A stretch of 12,647 nucleotides of DNA from JAHJTW01 sp964545545 (GTDB lineage Bacteria; Krumholzibacteriota; Krumholzibacteriia; LZORAL124-64-63): NCBI GenBank assembly GCA_964545545.1, contig CAZJGK010000084.1, positions 1 through 12,647 of the forward strand, written 5' to 3'. The stretch's first letter is position 1. Each line of letters opens with the position of its first letter. Position numbers and translations under genes: made by a program. Under the pieces are notes generated by a model. It was not told the DNA's origin and searched no databases. It was given only the letters and a program-made list of their open reading frames with translations. Of the stretch, positions 6,941-12,647 are shown one piece after another.

Positions 6941-9928
6941 ATGATGGAATTACCCCCCCAGTCCAATGTTTCCGAAGCGGGCGTTCGCTTCAGCGGTTTC
7001 GATCAGCTCATGCCCCACCGCGTGCAGGAGATCCTGCTGGTGGCCAGCATGTATGACGCCTTCACCCTGGAGGAAGGCGGGCGACTGACGGAACTTTTGC
7101 TGGGGGAATACCGCGAGCTGAACCTCGGCTTTCCTCCCTTCATGGCGCGTGCTTCCGCGGGCGAGGAAGCCCTACGCCTGATCAGCACCCGACCCTTCGA
7201 CATGGTGATCACCATGAGCCGGCTGGGCGATATGGACGCCACGCAACTGGCGTTTCGCATCAAGGAAGAAAATGAAGGCCTGCCGGTATACAGCCTCTCG
7301 TTCAACCCGCGTGAACTGCATCATCTGCGGGAACTGGATATTGAAAAAAGCATCGACCGGTTCTTCTTGTGGAACGGGGATGTGCGCCTGCTGCTGGCCA
7401 TCATCAAGCAACTCGAGGATGCCCGCAATATTGCCCACGATACACGTTACGGGGATGTGCGCTGCATCCTTTTGATCGAAGATTCCGTGCGCTTTTATTC
7501 CTCGTACCTGCCCATGCTCTACACCGAAATCCTCGAACAGACCCAGTCGCTGATGGACGAGGGGCTGAACATCAGCCATCGCCTGTTGCGCCTGCGGGCC
7601 AGGCCCAAGATTCTGCTGGCCTCGACCTTTGAGGAGGCCTGGAATCTGTACAGCCTGTATAAGGGGTATCTGCTGGGGGTGATCGCTGACGGGCGTTTTC
7701 CCTGGAATGGGGAGCTGAGGTCCGATGCGGGGGCCGAATTCATCCGGCGGGTCAAGGAAGTGGACCCGCACACGCCCGCCGTGCTGCAATCGACCAACCA
7801 GGATTTGGTGGCGACCGCGAAAGCCGTCGGGGCCGGATTCATCCACAAGAATTCCCGCAAACTCCTGCGCGAACTGCGGGCGTTCATGATGGACAATTTC
7901 GGGTTCGGGGATTTCGTGTTTCGCGACCAGAACGGCGAGGAACTGGGCCGGGCCCGGGACCTGCGGACCCTGGTGGAATTGCTGGAGACGGTGTCCGCCG
8001 AATCCATCCACTACCATGCGTCCCACGATCACTTTTCCAACTGGTTGCGCGCGCGGACGGAGTTCGCCCTGGCCGACATGTTGCGGCCGCGCAAGGTGAC
8101 GGAGTTTCCCGATATCGAGGATCTGCGGCATTATCTGGTGAGAACGATTTCCGCCTTCCGGGCCGAGAGCCAGCAGGGCATCGTGGCCGATTTCTCCCGG
8201 CGGACTTTTGACACCAGCAGCCCGTTCGTGCGTATCGGAGGCGGCTCCCTGGGGGGCAAAGGCCGGGGCCTGGCCTTCATGAATTCGATCCTGCATCGCT
8301 ACGGAATCACCCATCGTTTCCCGGGCACCGTCATCGAGGTGCCGCCGACCGGAGTGGTGGGGACGGATGTTTTCGACAGCTTCATGGCCCAGTCCGACCT
8401 GAGGGAATTCGCCCTGCAGGACAATGAAGACGAAGAGATCATGGCGCGGTTCCTGGCAGCCAAGCTGCCGTCGGCCATCTACGGGGATCTGGAGACTTTC
8501 CTGGATCAGGTGCGGTATCCCCTGGCCGTGCGCTCGTCCAGCCTGCTGGAAGACAGCCAGTTCCAACCCTTTGCCGGCGTGTATGCCACCTACATGCTTG
8601 CCAACAACCACCCTGATTTGCGGGTGCGGCTGGACCAGCTCTGCGATGCGATCAAACTGGTCTATGCTTCGACCTACAACAAGGCGGCCAAGAGTTACAT
8701 CGAGGCCACGAGCAACCGTATCGAGGAAGAAAAGATGGCCATCATCGTGCAACAGATGGTCGGCCGCAAATACGAAAACTATGACTACCCGCACTTTTCA
8801 GGGGTGGCGCATTCCTCCAATTTCTATCCGGCCGGAGGGTTGGATCCGGCCGATGGCGTAGTGGCCGTCGCTCTTGGCCTCGGGCGCACCATTGTCGAGG
8901 GCGGCAAGGTGCTGCGATTCAGCCCGGCCAAGCCGACGGTGCTGCCCCAGTTCCCTACCACCAGCGATTGGTTCAAGAACAGCCAGCGGCGATTTTTTGC
9001 TGTCGACATCGGCCATCCCGAGGACTATCCCGGCGCCAACGAGGAGTTCAATCTGGCCAAGCTGGAACTGGAAGACGCCCTGCGGCACGGCACCCTCGAA
9101 CCCCTGGGATCGATTTATTCCGCCGAGAACGATGTTATCTACGATGGAATTTATCGCCAGGGCGCGCCCCTGGTTTCGTTTGCCCACATTCTCAAGGGTG
9201 ACCTCTTCCCTTTGGCCGAGATCGTCAAGTTGCTTCTGGAACTGGGGCGCCGGATCATGAGTGCGGAAGTGGAGATCGAGTTTGCCGTCGTTCTCAGTGA
9301 TGATGAAAAGCGGCCGAACCAGTTCGGGTTCCTGCAGATCCGTCCCCTGGCTGCGGGGTACGATGCGCCGGATATCCCAGAGGAGCTGCTCTGGAGCAAG
9401 GATGCCCTGGTGGCCTGCGACACGGCCCTGGGCAATGGACGCCATGACAACATCAGGGATATTGCCTACATCCCCCGTGATCGTTTCGACCGGGCCCGCA
9501 CCGAGGCCATGGCCGCCGAAATCGGCGTGTTCAACCACACCATGGTCGATTCCGCCACACCCTATCTTCTGCTGGGAGCCGGTCGTTGGGGCTCTGCGGA
9601 TCGTTGGCTGGGCATTCCTGTGCGCTGGGATCAAATTTCCGGGGCCGGGGTTATTGTCGAAACCGATCTGGAGGATTTCAAGATCACACCCAGCCAGGGC
9701 AGCCATTTCTTTCAGAACCTGACCAGTTTCCAGGTGGGCTACCTGACGGTCAACACCACCGCGGGCAACAGCCAGCTGGACTGGACTTGGCTGGACAACC
9801 AGCCGGGAGAAGATTGCGGAGAGTTCATTCGACATATTCATCTGGAGGATGAACTGGGGATCCTGATCGATGGTCGGACGCGCCGGGGGGTGGTCCTGAA
9901 ACCCGGTGCCCTGGACAAGGAGGAGTGA
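6941..9928 (+). CDS. Tandem receiver domains fused to PEP/pyruvate-binding (PPDK_N) ATP-grasp domain
   Basis: 995 residues, cytosolic, no membrane segment. Domain order: a degenerate receiver-like domain (about 25-160), a second receiver domain (about 173-320), a helical linker with HASHDHFSNWLRARTEF (near 365), a PPDK_N-type ATP-grasp domain (about 430-805), and a conserved C-terminal extension (to 995). The second receiver keeps the acidic pair Glu180/Asp181, phosphoacceptor Asp250, Ser284/Thr285 and Lys303. In the first, Met92 replaces the Asp. The ATP-grasp part has the glycine loop GGGSLGGKGRG (433-443), VRSSSLLED with Arg531, FAGVYATY, and LQIRPL with Arg801. The swivel domain carrying the phosphohistidine and the PEP-binding barrel are absent, so it cannot be a complete PEP synthase or PPDK. 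I recall related proteins in other bacteria without assigned function. It lies 66 bases behind the lysine genes; the start ATG (6941 or 6944) lacks a clear ribosome site. Confidence 0.85.
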   Translation: MMELPPQSNVSEAGVRFSGFDQLMPHRVQEILLVASMYDAFTLEEGGRLTELLLGEYRELNLGFPPFMARASAGEEALRLISTRPFDMVITMSRLGDMDATQLAFRIKEENEGLPVYSLSFNPRELHHLRELDIEKSIDRFFLWNGDVRLLLAIIKQLEDARNIAHDTRYGDVRCILLIEDSVRFYSSYLPMLYTEILEQTQSLMDEGLNISHRLLRLRARPKILLASTFEEAWNLYSLYKGYLLGVIADGRFPWNGELRSDAGAEFIRRVKEVDPHTPAVLQSTNQDLVATAKAVGAGFIHKNSRKLLRELRAFMMDNFGFGDFVFRDQNGEELGRARDLRTLVELLETVSAESIHYHASHDHFSNWLRARTEFALADMLRPRKVTEFPDIEDLRHYLVRTISAFRAESQQGIVADFSRRTFDTSSPFVRIGGGSLGGKGRGLAFMNSILHRYGITHRFPGTVIEVPPTGVVGTDVFDSFMAQSDLREFALQDNEDEEIMARFLAAKLPSAIYGDLETFLDQVRYPLAVRSSSLLEDSQFQPFAGVYATYMLANNHPDLRVRLDQLCDAIKLVYASTYNKAAKSYIEATSNRIEEEKMAIIVQQMVGRKYENYDYPHFSGVAHSSNFYPAGGLDPADGVVAVALGLGRTIVEGGKVLRFSPAKPTVLPQFPTTSDWFKNSQRRFFAVDIGHPEDYPGANEEFNLAKLELEDALRHGTLEPLGSIYSAENDVIYDGIYRQGAPLVSFAHILKGDLFPLAEIVKLLLELGRRIMSAEVEIEFAVVLSDDEKRPNQFGFLQIRPLAAGYDAPDIPEELLWSKDALVACDTALGNGRHDNIRDIAYIPRDRFDRARTEAMAAEIGVFNHTMVDSATPYLLLGAGRWGSADRWLGIPVRWDQISGAGVIVETDLEDFKITPSQGSHFFQNLTSFQVGYLTVNTTAGNSQLDWTWLDNQPGEDCGEFIRHIHLEDELGILIDGRTRRGVVLKPGALDKEE

Positions 9929-9956
9929 CCGAGCCCGGGCACGAGTCCGGGCTCGG
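9929..9956. terminator. Stem-loop between convergent genes
   Basis: A perfect 10-bp stem (CCGAGCCCGG with CCGGGCTCGG) around an 8-base loop begins directly after the stop codon of the receiver/ATP-grasp gene. There is no T-run on either strand, so it may act only as a pause or RNA-end-protecting structure rather than a full intrinsic terminator. Confidence 0.45.
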
Positions 9957-9973
9957 ATCATGGCGCCGGAGGA

Positions 9974-10294
9974 TCAGCCCAGCTGCATCATGCGGCGCAA
10001 CCTGCGCTTGCGGCGGTGAATCTGGCGTCGGTGCTGCTTCAGCTCCTTGTGGTCGGAGGCCTCGAGCGCGGTCTGTCTTTTGACCTTCAATTCGCGGATT
10101 TCAGCCTTGATCTCCCGCTTTCCCAGGCCGGCAGCAACATGTTTGTGGGGCTTTTCGAGGCCGAGTTTGTCCGCGAGGGCATCGACGAGTTCTTCCTTCT
10201 TCATGGCCACAACGCCGACAACTTCGGGACAGTGTTCCTTCATCATTTCGCGCAGATCGCTGACGCGGGTTTTTTGCAGATCATGAAATTCCAT
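9974..10294 (-). CDS. Small basic protein with SAP/Rho-N-like N-terminal domain
   Basis: 106 residues. Residues 5-45 (TRVSDLREMMKEHCPEV, then MKKEELVDALADKLGL) have the helix-turn-helix-extended pattern of SAP and Rho N-terminal (HeH) nucleic-acid-binding domains, where a first helix with VSDLRE is followed by MKKEELVDAL. The second half (about 58-106) is a long, strongly basic helix, very rich in Arg and Lys toward the end (HRRQIHRRKRRLRRMM), probably a coiled coil or nucleic-acid-binding tail. An architecture of small DNA/RNA-binding module plus basic tail suggests a nucleoid-, ribosome- or transcription-associated role; no specific function can be named. The ATG follows GGAAGGAG (10308-10301), an excellent ribosome site, and a good promoter lies upstream, so the gene is real. 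It points toward the ATP-grasp gene and away from gdhA. Confidence 0.75.
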   Translation of the reverse strand: MEFHDLQKTRVSDLREMMKEHCPEVVGVVAMKKEELVDALADKLGLEKPHKHVAAGLGKREIKAEIRELKVKRQTALEASDHKELKQHRRQIHRRKRRLRRMMQLG

Positions 10295-10356
10295 GCGGAG
10301 CTCCTTCCGGTGAACGAGAGGATCATGCGAAATCCATTGATTTCCCTTACTAGTTT

Positions 10357-10385
10357 ATTATCCCCCAACAGGGTCGGAATTTCAA
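10357..10385 (-). promoter_or_regulatory. Predicted sigma70-type promoter of the small basic protein gene
   Basis: On the minus strand: -35 TTGAAA (10385-10380), 17-base spacer, -10 GATAAT (10362-10357). Each box matches the consensus in five of six positions. Transcription should begin near 10350, giving a leader of about 55 bases that contains the strong GGAAGGAG ribosome site. Confidence 0.5.
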
Positions 10386-10676
10386 GTCCCCCAACCGGCA
10401 TTCCGGCCCCCCTGCCGTGGGGGAGGGCCCTCAGCCCACCGCTGTTTCCGGTCCCCTTGGAGCGAGGCTATCCGATTGCCGGAATGATTATAAACCATTT
10501 AAATGTAATGTGTTGTACGTGGCCAAAAATGCTGGAGTGGTAATTATGTAACAAAATATTATCTGTGGTCGGAAATTTCTTGCGTGGCCTTCCGGGGCCC
10601 CCATTAATTGGACAAACACGCATCGGCGACCGTCGATTGCTGGGGTTGAAGCCAAGTAATCTCAAGGAGTACAAAC
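10386..10676 (+). promoter_or_regulatory. Upstream region of gdhA, with AT-rich block
   Basis: Together with the small-gene leader this gene-free stretch is about 380 bases long. Near 10405-10429 a GC-rich imperfect stem can form (GGCCCCCC against GGGGGAGGGCC, one bulge). From about 10485 to 10565 the sequence turns sharply AT-rich, unlike the rest of the window. It contains TATAAA at 10490-10495, the perfect 10-base palindrome CATTTAAATG (10496-10505), and TATTAT near 10559. I could not pair any -10-like box with a good -35 at normal spacing, nor find a sigma54 GG/GC pair. The gdhA promoter is probably in this AT-rich block, possibly regulator-dependent. AAGGAG just before 10677 is the ribosome site. 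Confidence 0.4.
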
Positions 10677-12038
10677 ATGGCTCAAAACGTTGCTGCCTTC
10701 ATGGAAAATGTGATCGCCAAGAATCCGGCCCAGCCGGAATTCCACCAGGCGGTCCAGGAAGTCATGGAAACCATCTGGCCGGTGCTGGACAAGCGTCCCG
10801 AGTACCGGACCAACAAGATCCTCGAGCGCATCGTGGAACCCGAGCGGGTTATCATGTTCCGTGTGCCCTGGGTTGACGACAAGGGCGAAGTCCAGGTCAA
10901 CCGTGGATTCCGCATCGAGATGAACAGCGCCATCGGTCCTTACAAGGGCGGACTGCGCTTCCATCCCAGCGTCAATCTCGGCATCCTCAAGTTCCTGGCC
11001 TTCGAGCAGGTCTTCAAGAACAGCCTGACGACCCTGCCCATGGGCGGCGGCAAGGGCGGTTCGGATTTTGATCCCAAGGGCAAAAGCGATCTGGAAGTCA
11101 TGCGCTTTACCCAGAGCTTCATGAGCGAACTTTTCCGCCACATCGGCCCGGACACCGACGTTCCCGCCGGCGATATCGGCGTGGGCGGCCGCGAGATCGG
11201 TTTCCTGTTCGGCCAGTACAAGCGCCTGCGCAACGAGTTCACCGGCGTGTTGACCGGCAAGGGCCTCAACTGGGGCGGCTCGTTGATTCGTCCCGAAGCC
11301 ACCGGTTACGGCGCCGTCTACTTCGCCGCCGAGATGCTCAACACCCGCGGCGAGACCTTCAATGGCAAGACCGCCCTGGTGTCCGGCTCCGGTAACGTGT
11401 TCCAGTACACCGCCGAGAAACTGCTGGATCTGGGCGCCAAGCCCGTCACGGTTTCCGACAGCAGCGGTTACATCTATGACGAAGCCGGCATCGATCGCGA
11501 GAAGCTGGCTTTCATCATGAATCTCAAGAACATCAAGCGCGGCCGGATCAAGGAATACGCCGAGAAGTTCAGCAGCGCCGTGTACACTCCGGTGGATCCG
11601 AACCGGGATCACAACCCGCTGTGGGACCACAAGGCCGAGGCCGCTTTCCCGAGCGCCACGCAGAACGAGATCAACGGCAAGGACGCAGCCAACCTGCTGA
11701 AGAACGGCGTTTACGTCATCAGCGAGGGCGCGAACATGCCGACCTCCCTGGACGGCATCAAGCAGTTCGTGGACGCCAAGATCCTGTACGGACCCGCCAA
11801 GGCCGCCAACGCCGGCGGTGTGGCTGTTTCCGGTTTGGAAATGAGCCAGAACAGCATGCGCTACAGCTGGACCCGCGAGGAAGTGGATCAGAAGCTGAAG
11901 GGCATCATGAAGAGCATTCATACTGCCAGTGTGGCCGCTTCCAAGGAATTCGGCATGGAAGGCAACTACGTGGCCGGTGCGAATATCGCCGGTTTCCTGA
12001 AGGTTGCCGATTCGATGCTGGATCAGGGCGTGGTCTGA
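10677..12038 (+). CDS. gdhA: NADP-type glutamate dehydrogenase, hexameric
   Basis: 453 residues, close to the usual 445-450 of the small hexameric enzyme. It interconverts 2-oxoglutarate plus ammonium and L-glutamate. Substrate-site motifs are intact: NSAIGPYKGGLRFHPSV, then LPMGGGKGGSDFDPKGKSD with catalytic Lys126, and PAGDIGVGGREIG with Asp166. The nucleotide domain has SGSGNVFQYTAEKLLDLGAK followed by SDSSGYIYD; the Ser-rich sequence after the second strand is typical of NADP-linked forms. EGANMPTSLDGIKQF and GGVAVSGLEMSQNSMR complete the family pattern. The ATG follows AAGGAGTACAAAC. The NADP type is normally assimilatory, but glutamate from saccharopine cleavage could also be turned back to 2-oxoglutarate here. 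It has its own promoter region and its own terminator, so it is a separate transcription unit from the lysine genes. Confidence 0.96.
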   Translation: MAQNVAAFMENVIAKNPAQPEFHQAVQEVMETIWPVLDKRPEYRTNKILERIVEPERVIMFRVPWVDDKGEVQVNRGFRIEMNSAIGPYKGGLRFHPSVNLGILKFLAFEQVFKNSLTTLPMGGGKGGSDFDPKGKSDLEVMRFTQSFMSELFRHIGPDTDVPAGDIGVGGREIGFLFGQYKRLRNEFTGVLTGKGLNWGGSLIRPEATGYGAVYFAAEMLNTRGETFNGKTALVSGSGNVFQYTAEKLLDLGAKPVTVSDSSGYIYDEAGIDREKLAFIMNLKNIKRGRIKEYAEKFSSAVYTPVDPNRDHNPLWDHKAEAAFPSATQNEINGKDAANLLKNGVYVISEGANMPTSLDGIKQFVDAKILYGPAKAANAGGVAVSGLEMSQNSMRYSWTREEVDQKLKGIMKSIHTASVAASKEFGMEGNYVAGANIAGFLKVADSMLDQGVV

Positions 12039-12045
12039 TTCCGTT

Positions 12046-12063
12046 TCCGGGATAGTTCCCGGA
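12046..12063 (+). terminator. Short hairpin just after gdhA
   Basis: A 7-bp perfect stem (TCCGGGA with TCCCGGA) with a 4-base loop TAGT begins 8 bases after the gdhA stop. No T-run follows; it may be an RNA 3'-end structure working with the stronger hairpin downstream. Confidence 0.35.
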
Positions 12064-12077
12064 TCGTTGAGCAGATG

Positions 12078-12105
12078 AGCGGGGCGGCCTCAGGGTCGCC
12101 CCGTT
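12078..12105 (+). terminator. Probable intrinsic terminator of gdhA
   Basis: A 12-bp stem (12078-12089 with 12094-12105, including two G-U pairs) is capped by the 4-base loop TCAG. Its core is GGGGCGGCC against GGTCGCCCC. It is followed by a short pyrimidine stretch (CCCTTACC), weaker than a classical T-run. It separates gdhA from the next gene, 32 bases before that gene's start. Confidence 0.6.
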
Positions 12106-12136
12106 CCCTTACCATGAGCTGCACGGGAGGATGAAC

Positions 12137-12647
12137 ATGGCAGTCTGGGGATTTCTGGGCACCGGGATCATGGGCCGGCCCATGGCGATGAACCTGTTGA
12201 GGACGGGCGTCGAACTGCGCGTGTGGAACCGGACAGGGGACAAGTGCCTGCCCTTGGCCGAAAAGGGGGCGGTGGTCTGCGATACGCCGCAGGAAGTCTG
12301 TGCCGCCGCGGATATCACGTTTGCCATGCTGGCCGATCCGGCCGCGGCCACCGAGGTATTCTTTGCCTCCGCTGGCGCGTTGGCCGGGTTGGGCCCGGGG
12401 CATGACTACGTGGACATGTCCACGGTGGATCCCGGCACGAGCCGAAAGTTGGCCGTGGCGGCCGCCGGGGCGGGCGCCCGTTTCCTGGAGGCCCCGGTCA
12501 GCGGTTCGCTGAAACCGGCCACCGACGGCACCCTGGTGATATTGGCGGCCGGCGATGAAGCGCTCTATGCAGAGGCTGCGCCGGCTCTGGAGGCCATGGG
12601 CAAGCTCCGGATCCATCTGGGTGAGGTGGGGCAGGGAGCGCGCATGA
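12137..12647 (+). CDS. Beta-hydroxyacid dehydrogenase, GLYR1-like glyoxylate/succinic semialdehyde reductase, 3' partial
   Basis: The first 170 residues are visible; the frame runs off the window end without a stop. Rossmann motif GFLGTGIMGRPMAMNLL at residues 5-21, followed by VWNRT after strand 2, indicates NADPH preference (Arg after Asn). The substrate signature EAPVSGSLKPATDGTLVIL near 131-149 and LGEVGQGARM at 161-170 resemble plant and animal GLYR1 enzymes, which reduce glyoxylate and succinic semialdehyde, more than classical 3-hydroxyisobutyrate dehydrogenases. The family's catalytic Lys lies just past the window edge. GGGAGG at 12125-12130 sits 6 bases before the ATG at 12137; an in-frame ATG at 12131 directly abuts the ribosome site and is less likely. 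It could scavenge toxic semialdehydes or glyoxylate; a direct link to the lysine genes is not shown. Confidence 0.85.
   Translation, partial: MAVWGFLGTGIMGRPMAMNLLRTGVELRVWNRTGDKCLPLAEKGAVVCDTPQEVCAAADITFAMLADPAAATEVFFASAGALAGLGPGHDYVDMSTVDPGTSRKLAVAAAGAGARFLEAPVSGSLKPATDGTLVILAAGDEALYAEAAPALEAMGKLRIHLGEVGQGARM

Noticed and set aside
7172..8794. Minus-strand open frame of 540 codons, and similar ones opposite 3241-4236, 4258-5484, 8798-9961 and 10662-11921
   Set aside because: All lie opposite well-supported genes, show no domain motifs and have no ribosome sites that I could see; high third-position GC explains them.
6941..9928. Annotation as phosphoenolpyruvate synthase or pyruvate phosphate dikinase
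   Set aside because: Only the ATP-grasp domain is present; the swivel His motif and PEP-binding barrel needed for the reaction are missing, and two receiver-like domains precede it.
10510..10540. Sigma54-type promoter around TGGCCAAAAATGC upstream of gdhA
   Set aside because: The distance between the GG and GC elements is two bases too short for the sigma54 consensus.
10016..10543. Plus-strand open frame of 175 codons across the small-gene and gdhA leader region
   Set aside because: It runs antisense to the small basic protein gene and into non-coding AT-rich sequence, with no ribosome site or domain.
1..12647. CRISPR arrays, insertion sequences, prophage, tRNA or rRNA genes
   Set aside because: No repeated units, transposase-like proteins, terminal inverted repeats or tRNA-like folds were seen anywhere in the window.

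Overview
The window is GC-rich, densely packed bacterial DNA with short gaps, good Shine-Dalgarno sites and no mobile elements, tRNA or rRNA genes. Gene content (a split AASS-type lysine degradation set, a DUF4920/PepSY pair, and a receiver plus ATP-grasp protein) suggests a free-living heterotroph, possibly from the FCB group or a related uncultured phylum. That placement is a guess from memory of gene families, because no phylogenetic marker is present.

Layout. (1) Positions 1-1833, + strand: the 3' part of a Fes-like esterase, then a secreted DUF4920 protein closely followed by a small PepSY-type membrane protein. (2) 1839-1866: a strong hairpin between convergent genes. (3) 1889-2362, - strand: a DinB-family protein. 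(4) 2363-2601: a divergent promoter region in which the two predicted -35 boxes overlap. (5) 2602-6874, + strand: the centre of the window, three tightly spaced genes for the saccharopine pathway of lysine degradation: lysine-ketoglutarate reductase, saccharopine dehydrogenase and an ALDH7/antiquitin-type aminoadipate semialdehyde dehydrogenase. (6) 6941-9928, + strand: a 995-residue protein with two receiver-like domains joined to a PPDK/PEP-synthase-type ATP-grasp domain, but without the phosphohistidine swivel or PEP-binding barrel. (7) 9974-10294, - strand: a small basic protein with a SAP/Rho-N-like fold. (8) 10677-12038, + strand: NADP-type glutamate dehydrogenase behind a long, partly AT-rich leader. 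(9) 12137 to the end, + strand: the 5' part of a GLYR1-like glyoxylate/succinic semialdehyde reductase.

How the genes fit together. LKR condenses lysine with 2-oxoglutarate to saccharopine. SDH splits this to glutamate and aminoadipate semialdehyde, and the ALDH7 enzyme oxidises the semialdehyde to 2-aminoadipate. The amino group therefore ends up on glutamate, and the nearby glutamate dehydrogenase could interconvert glutamate and 2-oxoglutarate. The last gene would handle other small semialdehydes or glyoxylate; its link to the lysine genes is only one of proximity.

The least explained item is the 6941-9928 protein. It looks like a signal-gated ATP-grasp enzyme of unknown substrate, 66 bases behind the lysine genes and preceded by two mutually exclusive hairpins.
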